A stretch of 55,690 nucleotides of DNA from Holosporales bacterium (GTDB lineage Bacteria > Pseudomonadota > Alphaproteobacteria > RUG11792). The notes below the pieces were generated by a model, which saw only the letters and a list, made by a program, of their open reading frames with translations, made no database searches and had not been told where the DNA came from. The position numbers were made by a program, and so were the translations under genes. The DNA lies in the NCBI GenBank assembly GCA_031266385.1, contig JAISBC010000045.1, positions 1-55,690 of the forward strand, read 5' to 3'. How positions within the stretch are numbered: the first letter of the stretch is position 1; every line of letters begins with the position of its first letter. This document shows, one piece after another, positions 33,170 to 44,500 of the stretch.

Positions 33170-34569
33170 TGTTCCGGATCAGAGTTGATTTCGAAAATAT
33201 GTAAAATATTGGTGGATCCAGATAACCTGAACGGCATCCCGGCGACGATGGCGACCTTGTCTCCGCTGACGACCCCAAAATGCTCACACAGAACGTCCTG
33301 AGATATCTGTCTCAGCTGTGAAAAGCTGAAGATTTCATCGATAATGAAGGCCGTTACTCCCCAGACTAGATGCAATCTACGTACCGTCTTCGGATTTGGG
33401 GTGAAGGCTATTATCCTGGCATTGAGCCTAGAATTGGAAATTTCGATGGCCGTTCTGCCGGTTTCTGTGAAGGCTATCACCGTCTGGATACGTTCTGTCT
33501 CGACGGCCGTCTTGACGGCCTTGGACATTGCAGTCAGATAGTTATCATCACCCTCCATGAACTTTAAATTGTTTTTCTCCGACTGGAGGGTGATTTTCAG
33601 CATGGTTTCGACGGCATTTACAGGATACTCTCCGGAGGCGGATTCGGCCGAAAGCATGACGGCATCGGCTCCACATCCGACGGCGAAGGCTACATCCGTT
33701 ACCTCTGCGCGGGTCGGTACGTGGCAATGAATCATCGACTCAAGCATCTGAGTTGCTATGATTACCGGTTTCCTGTGGTATCTGGCTCGATTTGTTATGT
33801 GTATCTGGGCCGCCGGAATGGCCTCGAAAGGTATTTCGACTCCAAGATCTCCTCGGGCAACCATGACGGCATCGGTAACCTCTAATATGGAGTCGATGTT
33901 ATCGATAGCAACCGGCTTCTCAATTTTTGCGATGATTCCGAAATCCGGCCCGATGATGGAACGTGCATAGTTTATATCTTCGGCCGATTGAACGAATGAA
34001 ATGGCAACCCAATCGGCCGTGATATTATCGATAATAGATAAATCAGTCCTATCTTTCTCTGTCAGCGCTGAAATTGGCAGGACAATACCCGGGACATTTA
34101 CTCCCTTTTTATTTGAAAGGACTCCTCCTTCCAAAACTTCTGTTTCTATCGAATCTCCGCTATTGCTCAAAACTGCTAGTTTTATTTTGCCATCGTCGAG
34201 GAAAATATGAGTGCCATCGGAAAGAGCCTGGAAGATCTCTGGATGAGGAAGTGAAACACGGGCTGAATTCCCAGCATCTGGGCAGAGATCCAAAACGAAT
34301 CGTGATCCAGTCGTGAGGGAAATTTTTCCATCATCGAAGCAGCCGATACGTAGCTTCGGTCCCTGAAGATCCATCAAAATACTCAGAGAAATTCCGGTGG
34401 ACTGCTCGATCTCACGGATAGTTAGGGCACATTTTTTATGAAAATCATGATGTCCATGAGAAAAATTTAACCGAAAAATTCTACAACCGGCCAAAACGAT
34501 CCTCTTTATAATGTCGTGAGAGCAGCTGGCTGGGCCGATTGTCGCGATAATCGATGAACGAGGCATCAA
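33166..34569 (-). CDS. pyk: Pyruvate kinase
   Basis: The 467-residue protein converts phosphoenolpyruvate and ADP to pyruvate and ATP. It shows RLNFSHGHHDFH, DLQGPKLRIG, the signature IIAKIEKPVAIDNID, and MVARGDLGVEIPFE with ATQMLESMI further on. A C-terminal allosteric-type domain is present. It is the only glycolytic gene in the window. It overlaps the downstream rluC by four bases. Confidence 0.96.
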   Translation of the reverse strand: MMPRSSIIATIGPASCSHDIIKRIVLAGCRIFRLNFSHGHHDFHKKCALTIREIEQSTGISLSILMDLQGPKLRIGCFDDGKISLTTGSRFVLDLCPDAGNSARVSLPHPEIFQALSDGTHIFLDDGKIKLAVLSNSGDSIETEVLEGGVLSNKKGVNVPGIVLPISALTEKDRTDLSIIDNITADWVAISFVQSAEDINYARSIIGPDFGIIAKIEKPVAIDNIDSILEVTDAVMVARGDLGVEIPFEAIPAAQIHITNRARYHRKPVIIATQMLESMIHCHVPTRAEVTDVAFAVGCGADAVMLSAESASGEYPVNAVETMLKITLQSEKNNLKFMEGDDNYLTAMSKAVKTAVETERIQTVIAFTETGRTAIEISNSRLNARIIAFTPNPKTVRRLHLVWGVTAFIIDEIFSFSQLRQISQDVLCEHFGVVSGDKVAIVAGMPFRLSGSTNILHIFEINSDPEQ

Positions 34570-34630
34570 TGGCGTAACGAGTTTAAATGACAGGCAATAT
34601 CGTGCGACTATACCAGAGAATACTGCACAA

Positions 34631-35905
34631 TTAAATCTTTTTGAAAATTAGGCATCCATTCGTCCCGCCAAAACCAAACGAATTGCTCATGATGTAGTCG
34701 ATCTCTCGATCCTGAGGGTAATTGGGAGTTAAGTTTAAATCACATCCTTCATCGGGATTGTCGAGATTCAGGGTTGGTGGAGCGACGTTATTTTGCATCG
34801 CCAAAACCGATATGATGGCTTCGACGGCGCCGGCAGCACCAAGGAGATGCCCCATCGAAGATTTAGTCGAAGAAATGTTCAGATGGTAGGCATGTTCCCC
34901 GAAAACCTTCTTAATGGCCTCTATTTCAACGATATCACCAGCCGGAGTCGAGGTTCCGTGGGCGTTGAGATAATCTATTTTATCTTTTGAAATTTGAGCA
35001 TCCGCCAGAGCATTTTCCATGGCCATAATCGCTCCCATTCCGCCCTGATGCGGGGCCGTTATGTGAAAGGCGTCGCATGAAGCTCCATACCCGACGATTT
35101 CCCCATAGATCTGGGCTCCCCTGATCTTTGCGGATTCAGGGGTCTCTAGGGTTAGGATTCCTGCTCCTTCCCCGACGACGAATCCATCTCTGTCTCGATC
35201 CCACGGGCGAGATGCCTTCTCTGGAGTTTCGTTAAATTTAGTCGATAGGGCCCTTGCGGCGGCAAATCCGGCGACTCCTAGCTTACAGACTGCGGCCTCG
35301 GCCCCTCCCACAACGGCAAAATCGGCGTATCCATCTCTGATGGACTTAAACCCCTCTCCAATACTGTGTGTCCCCGAGGAGCAGGCGGAGACGATGCTGA
35401 AATTATATCCTGTTAGCCGGTGACGGATCGCGACATGCCCGGATGCCAGGTTACAAAGCACGGACGGTATAAAAAACGGAGAGACTCGCCTGGCCCCCTC
35501 AGAAGAGAGGGTTACTGAGGTATCATATAATCTGGAGACTCCGCCGATGCCAGATCCGATAAAAACGGATGTCCTCGATCTTTCTTCTTCGCTTAGCGAA
35601 GAAAATCCAGAATCATGAATAGCCTGATCGGCCGCAGCAATCGCGTAAATTATGAATTTATCAATTTTTCTCTGATCGCCGGGAGAAAGATATAAATCCG
35701 GGTTGAAACCACGTTCCGCATCGACGGGAATCATACCGGCAATTTTGGCGGCGATACCAGAGGTATCAAAAGTGTCGATGATCCGTACACCGCTCTTGGA
35801 GGCGATTATTCCCTCCCACAGATGTTCAACGTTTCTGCCGAGCGGAGAGATGGCTCCGAGCCCGGTAATTACGACTCTCCTCCTCAATATCGTACTCCAT
35901 GTCAC
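34631..35905 (-). CDS. fabF: Beta-ketoacyl-ACP synthase II (FabF)
   Basis: The 424-residue condensing enzyme elongates fatty acids. The catalytic Cys lies in VSACSSGTHS, the first His in LNAHGTSTPAGD, and the second His in SSTKSSMGHLLGAAGAVEAI. The start RRRVVITGLGAISPLG and the end NSFGFGGTNGCLIF are typical. It overlaps acpP by four bases (ATGA), forming the conserved acpP-fabF pair. Confidence 0.96.
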   Translation of the reverse strand: MTWSTILRRRVVITGLGAISPLGRNVEHLWEGIIASKSGVRIIDTFDTSGIAAKIAGMIPVDAERGFNPDLYLSPGDQRKIDKFIIYAIAAADQAIHDSGFSSLSEEERSRTSVFIGSGIGGVSRLYDTSVTLSSEGARRVSPFFIPSVLCNLASGHVAIRHRLTGYNFSIVSACSSGTHSIGEGFKSIRDGYADFAVVGGAEAAVCKLGVAGFAAARALSTKFNETPEKASRPWDRDRDGFVVGEGAGILTLETPESAKIRGAQIYGEIVGYGASCDAFHITAPHQGGMGAIMAMENALADAQISKDKIDYLNAHGTSTPAGDIVEIEAIKKVFGEHAYHLNISSTKSSMGHLLGAAGAVEAIISVLAMQNNVAPPTLNLDNPDEGCDLNLTPNYPQDREIDYIMSNSFGFGGTNGCLIFKKI

Positions 35906-36135
35906 TCAATTATCGAATCGAGGTATTTTACCGCATCCGCGATTGTGAGGAGTTTCTCGGCTTTTTCTTCCGGAATTTCACAATCGAACTCTCTTTCAAA
36001 TTCCATGATGAGCTCGGCTTGCTCTAGGCTGTCTAATCCGAGATCATCTTTAAAGTTAGCAGATTCAACGACCTTACTGCTATCAACCTTTAAGCTGTTC
36101 ACGATGATTTCCTTCACTCTCTCGATAGTACTCAT
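35902..36135 (-). CDS. acpP: Acyl carrier protein
   Basis: This 77-residue acidic four-helix protein has the phosphopantetheine serine in GLDSLEQAELIMEFE. The frame is open upstream to 36204, but the ATG at 36135 (MSTIERVKEIIVNSL) gives the standard length and start. It lies just upstream of fabF with a four-base overlap. Confidence 0.96.
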   Translation of the reverse strand: MSTIERVKEIIVNSLKVDSSKVVESANFKDDLGLDSLEQAELIMEFEREFDCEIPEEKAEKLLTIADAVKYLDSIIE

Positions 36136-36232
36136 TAATGAACTCTTCAAATGTATGGGGAGCAACAACGCTGGATTATACAAAAAAACCAACCACGTGG
36201 GCAACTTGAAAAAAAAAGATCAGAAGATTGTG

Positions 36233-37177
36233 TCATTCTCCTTCTATTTCTCGATCTTTACACAAAAACAGGGGAATAACGAATACCGATATCATAGCGA
36301 TGGATAGGGCACAAGTCATCGGCCAATCTAAATTGTTGAAAAATTCTGTCCATAGAATTCTTCCGAAAGTTACAGAGCCTGCTCCACCAAGGAGCTCGGG
36401 AATAACAAATTCCGCGAGTGAGGCCGTTCCGACCATTAAGCATCCGGTCTTTAGTCCATTAATAGATATCGGTACGATTAATGTCCAGAAGGTTCTGGAT
36501 ATGCTACACCCAAGATTCCACGCCGATTCTATACATGATCTATCGACCTTATCCAAAGCAGAATATATCGGAAATATCATCAATGGTAGATAACAGAATA
36601 TTAGTCCAATACACACCATACAGTAATTACCGATAAAATGAATTGGTTCATCGATTAATCCGATTTTGATGAGGAAGTTATTGACTATTCCATGGGCACT
36701 CAACATGTTGATCCATGAGTATACTCTGATCAAAAATGATGTCCAGAACGACAATGAAACTAGTAATAATAGGGGAGTACGCAGCCCTTCGCGGGTACAC
36801 CGTATTCCATACGCCATCACAAAGCCGAAGGCGGCACACGTGACGGTCGTAATAAAACTGAGCGTCACAGAATTGACGAATGCATGTGCATAATAGGAAT
36901 CGCTCATGATAGTAATATAATTCTGTATATTGAGCGTAATCTCGATAATATTATTCGCGGACCATTTAAAGATTTCGGAAAATGGAGGAATGCCAAATAC
37001 TGCGTTCGCGAAACTAATTTTTAAGATCACCATGACGGGGATTATGAAGAACAAGAAGAGCCACGCAAGCGGCAATAATGCCAAGAAAAACTTCATGTTC
37101 TTCATGCTTTTATATAGCATGCTACCCTTTATCGTCTTTAAGATCTTCGGGATTCCGGGTAATTCTTCCAAGCTCAT
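36233..37177 (-). CDS. Polyamine-type ABC transporter permease (PotB/PotH-like)
   Basis: The 314-residue inner-membrane protein has six predicted helices. The EAA-type coupling motif (ESAWNLGCSISRTFWTLIVP) contacts the ATPase. Features such as EFVIPELLGGAGSVTFGRIL are typical of PotB/PotH. Its start overlaps the ATPase gene by four bases. The second permease (PotC/PotI) and the binding protein (PotD/PotF) do not follow; acpP does. The transporter set is incomplete here and the substrate is inferred only from family. Confidence 0.85.
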   Translation of the reverse strand: MSLEELPGIPKILKTIKGSMLYKSMKNMKFFLALLPLAWLFLFFIIPVMVILKISFANAVFGIPPFSEIFKWSANNIIEITLNIQNYITIMSDSYYAHAFVNSVTLSFITTVTCAAFGFVMAYGIRCTREGLRTPLLLLVSLSFWTSFLIRVYSWINMLSAHGIVNNFLIKIGLIDEPIHFIGNYCMVCIGLIFCYLPLMIFPIYSALDKVDRSCIESAWNLGCSISRTFWTLIVPISINGLKTGCLMVGTASLAEFVIPELLGGAGSVTFGRILWTEFFNNLDWPMTCALSIAMISVFVIPLFLCKDREIEGE

Positions 37178-38304
37178 GTTGCCAACACCATGCTATTTTC
37201 CGCCCGCCAGAACAAGTATACCTCATCTTCCCACTGAAAATTTCTGTCGTCGAGTCGTAGGAGATTAGGAAGGGTTGCGATTACGGTCTTCCCCGATGCT
37301 ATCCGCACGTAGTATGTCGATATATTTCCAAGGTATGCGATTTCTTTGATGGTCCCTTTGACCCAGTTCCTCGGGTATGCTGGTCTTAATGTCGAGATCA
37401 TGATTTTTTCTGGCCTGACGGCGTAGATTACTCTGGTCCCAACGGGAACCGTCCCGGCATGAGTAGCGTTGCAAACGCAGCCGATCTCTGAGGATTCTAT
37501 TAGAACTTGATCAAGCTGGTGTTCCAGAACGATGCCCTCAAAAAAATTGACCTTCCCGATAAATTCAGCGACATATTTAGAATTCGGGAATTCATAAATG
37601 TCATGAGGAGTTCCTATCTGCCTGATTTTACCTTCTTCCATGACGGCCATTCTGCTCGACATCGTCATGGCCTCTCCCTGATCGTGAGTCACCATAACGA
37701 ACGTGACCCCAATCCGTTCCTGAATATTGACTAATTCGAATTGGGTCAGCTCTCTCAAACTCTTATCGAGGGCGGCCATCGGTTCGTCTAGCAGGAGCAA
37801 CTTAGGCTGCTTAACCAAACATCTCGCCAGGGCAACTCGTTGTTTTTGCCCGCCGGATAATTGGCCTGGGAAACGGTGCTCGAGACCCGAGAGATTGACC
37901 AATCCAGTGATTTCTCTAACCTTATCATTGATCAGAGACTTCGCTAGTTTATCCTGCTTGAGACCGAAGGCTATGTTATCGAAGACGTTGAGATGCGGGA
38001 AGATGGCGTAAGACTGAAACATCATGTTGACGGGGCGCTTAAAAACGGGAATTCCCGTGATATCTACGCCATCAATAAATATTTTCCCGGACGAAGGCTT
38101 CTCGAATCCGGCCAAAATCCTCAGGAAAGTTGTTTTACCGCACCCGGAGCTTCCGAGGAGGGAGAACAACTCATTCTTGTAGATTGAGAGAGAGACGTCC
38201 CTGAGTGTGACGACTCCTCCAAATGATTTCGAAACATTCTTGACGACGACGAAGGGCTCGGCCCCTGGATCCTGCCAAGCTTCTCGGTGCTGAATAGTGA
38301 GCAG
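37174..38304 (-). CDS. potA: Polyamine-type ABC transporter ATPase (PotA/PotG-like), non-standard start
   Basis: The protein has Walker A GSSGCGKTT, signature LSGGQKQRVALARCL, Walker B LLLLDEP, the H-loop VTHDQGEA and a TOBE-like C-terminal domain. The first usable ATG/GTG/TTG is a TTG at 38169, but it would cut into the first beta strands just before Walker A. In-frame sequence upstream encodes the expected EPFVVVKNVSKSFGGVVTL start. No ATG, GTG or TTG precedes it. A CTG at 38304 has GGAGG five bases upstream and is my choice. Alternatively, one extra T in an 8-T run (38319-38326) would join it to an ATG at 38339. Confidence 0.85.
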   Translation of the reverse strand: MLTIQHREAWQDPGAEPFVVVKNVSKSFGGVVTLRDVSLSIYKNELFSLLGSSGCGKTTFLRILAGFEKPSSGKIFIDGVDITGIPVFKRPVNMMFQSYAIFPHLNVFDNIAFGLKQDKLAKSLINDKVREITGLVNLSGLEHRFPGQLSGGQKQRVALARCLVKQPKLLLLDEPMAALDKSLRELTQFELVNIQERIGVTFVMVTHDQGEAMTMSSRMAVMEEGKIRQIGTPHDIYEFPNSKYVAEFIGKVNFFEGIVLEHQLDQVLIESSEIGCVCNATHAGTVPVGTRVIYAVRPEKIMISTLRPAYPRNWVKGTIKEIAYLGNISTYYVRIASGKTVIATLPNLLRLDDRNFQWEDEVYLFWRAENSMVLAT

Positions 38305-38486
38305 GGAGCCCTCCAGATAAAAAAAACGACGGACACCATACGACGATGTTGGATGGTAGCATTAGTTAGATCATGGGTCAATCCTGGCGATATCAAGGAA
38401 TCTTTCAACAGTAGTTAGAGATTGAGTTTTTGAGGATTAGAGTGGGAACAAATACAATAAATTTACTTACAAGAGCACGAGAAATA

Positions 38487-38495
38487 TGCTACAAT
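38487..38495 (+). promoter_or_regulatory. Extended -10 promoter of the giant repeat gene
   Basis: TGCTACAAT is a TGn-extended -10 element (TACAAT, 5 of 6) located 35 bases before the ATG at 38531. No well-spaced -35 is visible, as is common for extended -10 promoters. Confidence 0.4.
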
Positions 38496-38530
38496 CAAAA
38501 TATTGAGCACACAAGTTACAAAGAGCATAG

Positions 38531-41500
38531 ATGATTCTAGGCAAAGGGCGCAATAAAAAGGATGTGACTGTTCATAAGATATGTACAATAATCCTCTGGC
38601 CAATAATCATCGTTCAGACAATCCAAACCGAAGTCTACGCATCAGGGCAGCGCCCCAAGGTAGCCGCACCCAAACAACATAGGGAAACATTCACCCTTCC
38701 CGACGCATGGAGATTAAAAATTCAAGACCCAAAATCTGCATTGAAGGCAATTCCTATTCTCAACGCAGCATTTGGGGGGCAAGCGCTCACAGCGCAAAAT
38801 GTCCCTGTACTACACGCCATGCTTAATCCTGCGGATTTCATATTGGCCGCTAAGCATCACGACCCTGACAGCGAATGGGGCGTGCTTGCTCGGCCCGACG
38901 CTAGCGCCATCTTGTCCGATCCAAAAACCCCAAATAGAGTATCTCTTCGTCGATTTGCGATAATACGAGAACTGGTTGCCCAGAATCCATCCTTAGGGGG
39001 CGGAAGGATGACGGTATCACAGTTCTTGGATTTATTGATGAGACCAGCACATCCAAAAGTATCACAACAGATATGGGCGGATTTGTTATCTCTAACGTCT
39101 ACTTGGCTGGGATCAACAGTAGTAGCAAACTTTAGTGCTCGCCTTGGATTATCTGATCCAAGCACAAGCAAGGTCGCAGACGAAATAGCAAGAAATCCTT
39201 TTGTAAGACACGCAGCGCTAGAATTTTTCACTCCAGGTGTATTTCTGTTAAACCCAGAGCTAAGCAAAGCGTCAGAAGATAAAACACCAATTAAGGTACT
39301 AGACTTCGACAGAATAGCAAGAGTCCCCAAGATACTATACGAAAAGTATAAGGCGCTTCCACTTAACAAGGACAACATTTACAGAGCTGCGGCCATCCTG
39401 GATCCCGTATCCCTCGCCACAGCATACGGTAGGCTACCAGATACGCTAGCTCAACTTGGAGACCCAATAAAGCCTGCTACATGGGGACAATGGGAGAAAC
39501 TAGCCTGGCCCACTCTATTCCAAGCCATACAAGAAAACAAGATTTCCAGATCATTAATAGACAGCGCGTTGAGGCCAGCTGTTCCCGGATGGCTTCCCAT
39601 ATTTATCGAGGCCAACGACGGCACCTACACCATAGGAGCATTAACAGAAGCACTATCAGATCACTCCAGCAAACCACAGTACACTCAAATCCGCGAAAAA
39701 ATAACACAAGCCATGGAAAAAACCCCAAGCCTAGCAGGGGTATATCCCCCTAGGCCCACCCAAGTACCAATGGGTGTCCCGGGACACCAGGTAATCGCCC
39801 CCGATAATCCAGCAGAGCTCACGGATGTCAGACAGCAAATGAGGCAAGATCCCGGTTCCCAACAGCTGGTAATGGAGTGCCAGTACCCAGGGATCAAGCA
39901 CATAAAAAGGGACTGGGCCCCCATTCCGCCTCCTCCGCCCTATCAGGCTCCTAAAGATCCTCCTCAAATAGGGCTTTCAAACATCCCAATTGGGGCCCGA
40001 GGTCGTATCAAAAGAGTACCTGAACTAATGCTCAAAGCATATGGGGCCAAACCGATGGGCGAAGTTCCATCAAAGGCCGTACTAGCAATTATGTTCCCCG
40101 ATCAAACTCTGAATGCGGTTCAACAACTAAGGACGGACGCTGGTTTCACCTGGGGTGACTACGTTGCCATTGATTCAATAACAATGGAAGCAATAGAGTC
40201 CAAATTCCCCAATCATCAGATTCCTCTCAGGCTTGACAGGGAAGCAGTGGGATACGGGGACTACCCGGTCACAATTCACTCCCTGAAGGAATTTATAGAT
40301 TCACTAGTCAATCCTTACAAGAATCCCATAAGATCAACAACTCTGTTACAAATCATCCTCCGGCAAATCAGGAAGTCCAGTGAGCCAGAAAGGATGAATC
40401 AACTTAGGAGGCAGTACGGACTAAGTAGTGATCATCTCTACGACATGGCTCGCGAAATCGTTCAAAATAGGCAAAAAATGAAACAGTTTTACGGGGAGTT
40501 TGCTCCAGGATTGTTGCCAATGCTGGCCAAGACTCCTATCCCCCAAACCAACCCAGAAAAAGAGGTAAATCCTCGGAATCCCACACGAACAGCGTTCCTA
40601 TTGCAAAGGGTTCTTGAAAGAATCGGGAGTTTGGGAGAGTCAGGCAGGATGAATCAAATTAGGCAGCGGTACCACCTCCGTAGTGATAGACCATACGACA
40701 TGGCTCGAGAACTAATTCAAGACAAGGACAGACTGACACAATTTTGTGGGGAGTTCGCTCCCGGCCTCTTGCCAGATCTGTCCCGTCCAACTAACTTCAG
40801 CCACGGCCCAGCAAGAGCGATGCCTCCGCAGATACCTATCACCGCTCACGCAAACGAGCTGAACACGGCATTAGTGTCTGATGATTCACAGGTTCCTCAT
40901 CTGGCCAGCACCATCCTGGAACATTACGGAAATCGCGATATAACCCCAGCAACATCCATAATCGTAGCGGCGCTAGTTAGTCCAGAACTAGTCCAATCAA
41001 TCGTAAAACCGACTCCTTTTGGTAAAAAACCCTGGGCATCGCTGCTTACAGATGGGCATCACGCTACACGGCTCTTAAGTAAGTTATTTAAACACCAACT
41101 GCAATGGATTCCCTTGTTTGCAGAACAAGCCGGGAAACAAGTTGGTGGCGTCAAAATCAAAGAATTAGTTCAGGCCCTTACTGTGCCTTCAGCCAATAGA
41201 GAAAAGCACGATCCAATAATTTTTAAGATGACACGAGCAATAGCCCAAAAGCAAGACAGGAAAGTTGAGCAATTTTTTCACAAAATTAAAGAAGAAAATC
41301 CGTGGACTGATCCAGATGTGGAAGTAAGCCTTAAATTCAGAGATTCTAAGTCATGCAGAGCCTTTCGGGACAGATATGCTCCTGGCATTCAGGCAATGCA
41401 AGACAGGGAAGTTCGCGACAGACAAGAAGGAAAAAGTTATCGGTTTAGACCGGTACTAAAGTCAGAAGATCCGAACATTGAGCAATTCTCAAGAGCGCTA

Positions 41501-44500
41501 AGCACAATCGGAATCGAAGATCCCGTCCAAATTCTCCGTCTTCCAGCTGTAGTCATTGAAACATTCGGTAAGACACACATGACTGAGAAAGCACTCGGAT
41601 TGCTCGTGACCATAATGTACCCAGAATCAACTCGAGTTGCTCTCGGCGCAATTATTGGCAATGATCGTAGTAAGTGGGAAGAATTTTTTGTCGAATCGAC
41701 AAGATCAGCTGAAGTGATCAAAGAGATTACCACGGCATTTTCAGGGCCTGAATTACAGATAGTCCAAAATTTATTAAGTTGTACTTCCGGCAGTCCAACT
41801 CTTAACGAGCTAATCACCGGGCTAACGCGACCAGAAGTGGCGCAAGAAAAGTCAGTCTCCATGGTATCTCGGATGCTAAATGCAATTCAACTCGAGGTTG
41901 GTATTGAACCAATCCGAGCATTTGCAGTCCATAACACCATTGCTCACAAGTCGTCAGCCGAGCTAGCACAAGCGCTAGCAAAGCACAAACCCACACTGAT
42001 TGAATTCTATAGGCACTTTGTCCCAGGACTGGTAAATTTGATTGATCCGTCAGACACAACTCCTCACCAAACATATTTTGACGTGATTTCGCAGAGTAAG
42101 GGAGATGCCCCCCCTACTAGCGCGAGAAAGAGAATAACGTTTCCGACGAGCCCCGTCCTCGCGAATTATCCAGGTCCGATTATCGGCAACCTGAAGAAAG
42201 CAAGAGTCAAAGATCCAGAAATGGCATCCCGAGTATCATTGCACATCCAAGAGCGATTCAAAGACCGACAGGTAGGCGAGGTATCCCCAATTATGTTGGA
42301 AGCGATGTTGAACCCAGGAACAATTACCAGCACCGAGGACCGTAGCATTCAGCAAGGGTTCCCGTACACGTGGGACGAACTTGTTCAGATAGCTATCCAA
42401 ATAGATCCAGCTGTCGTGCCGCCCCCAACTAGCCTCGGAGCCCTGGTTAGTGCTCGGATGCACCACTTCGTCCGGCAGCTCCCAGCAGACATAACATTCG
42501 GACAGGTGTACAATTCATTAACATATCCTTCTTGGAACGAGGAATGTTCGAATACCGTATGGTCAGCGATGGCCAAAGCTTTCCATTCTCGTGGCAAAAC
42601 ACCGAAATTTATTAAGGACCACAAATTATCCTGGCCACTCAGTAATGCAGACATACGAGTCATCATGTCCCAACCAGAGGTTCGCCAAGATGTCCTACGA
42701 GCATGGGCTCCTGGTCTGCAACAGGACGACCAAGTAGTATCTAGGCCATCGCATCTTCCTACGAGAAGACTGGAACAAATCCAAATTCAAGATCCAGTTT
42801 ATCTTCCAGAAATTTCCAGGATTGTCCTTGAAACGTACGGATCCGATCAAATGAACGAAGCGGCTATTCCAGTCTTAGCAGCAATAATTGATCCAAAAAC
42901 TATCCAAATATACACTACTCGCACTAGAACACCGCCGTACCACTGGCAGTCATTTATCAACGACTATCGGAATTCAGTTCCACCTCGAGGTATCGAAAAG
43001 CCTTGCGCAGATCTCTTGGATCGCATGAGGTTATTCATCATGAAATGTAACGAAATTAGTCCAGAGAGAACAATCGATCAAGTCATAATGGATCTCACTC
43101 ATCCTATGTTGGATCCAAGACAGACCGCACAAACTCTTAGGGCATACCACGAGTCCCTCGATCTAAGTGACGAATATCTCGCCAGCAACCTTCAAGACGT
43201 CCTTGGAGAATTAGGCGCAGGTTCAGATCTGGTGCTGCGTCTAATCGGGAGCCCACGGTACGCAGACTACCTTGAAGGGGTTGCACCTGGATTGGTGCAG
43301 CTGACCAGAGCTAGAGAGAACAGGTGGCTCAATATTACCCAGCGGGAAAGGGATCGACTTCAGGAATGGATCGAAGGTATAGGAGGTTCTCCATCATCCG
43401 ATACAGAAACGAGCGACAGACTCCTGGCAAAGAAAGTTAGGCTCCCATTCCCCAACGGTTTCACTCAGGCGATTCGACAACGATACGGATCGGTACAAAT
43501 TGAGCCAAGTCAAGGTTTAAAGCTGATGTCCATCCTAGATCCAGACGGTCTTAAGGGCGCCATAGCTAAGAGTGGTCAACCCGAATTGAGTTGGCGACAG
43601 GCACTCGACACCACTGATCAAATATTTGTGAAAGAAGTAGTCTCAAAACTACCCATAAGATCAAAATCTATTCACGCATTTATCACTAGCATACGGCATG
43701 ATCCACCACCAACAATATTACAAATAGTTCAAAGTCTGGAAAACCCCAGAGCAAACCCAGCCCTCGCCACAAAAATATGGGACACATTATTTGGATCAGT
43801 ATCAGGTGTATTCGAGAAATTCCGGTCCTTATATGCCTCATTCCAAGAAGCTACCCCCATCACGTTGGCCAAAGCAGTAGTTGCAGAGGATTCAGTCAGA
43901 CGTGCTGCCATACGAGAATTCTTTCCTGCCTTAGATCAAAGCCCACAGTACAGAATAGGCCAAGCCACCACGTTTCAGCAGCTGGTGGAAGCCGGCATAC
44001 TTCATCCAGATCAATACGTTAGTAAGGAACTTGTCCCCATCCTCCTAAATTTGATAGATTCGCACCAATTTTACTTATTAGTTAGGTCAAACTCTAGGCT
44101 CCTTGATACAAAAGGGGCAGCTCTAACTTTTCAAGAACTCCAAGAGCTTTGGGTGAGTGCATCGGTAGTAAAGGAACAGATCATTCGAGGCTTGTCAGGT
44201 GAGAAAAGGGACCTCGTCAAACAAACCGAAATCGCAATAGAAGCCGGAAGGCGGCAAACTGTGAAACAATGGTTGGAACCATTCCCAACAACGATAGAGC
44301 CAGAAAGAGGGCTGCCGAGACCAATAAATCTAATGGAAGCACAAATGGATAGCCCAGACTTCGATCACCCGCAATTCGGCGAGAAAGCATATCTCGCACT
44401 CAGCAAGCAAGTATATGAGGCGAATAAGGACAAACCACTCGAAAACGTTCCACCCGCGATGGTAATGCTCATGTTCGATCCAGCAGGATACAGGGAATCA

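Noticed and set aside
35902..36204. 100-residue version of the acyl carrier protein
   Set aside because: The first 23 residues have no ACP similarity; the ATG at 36135 gives the standard 77-residue protein.
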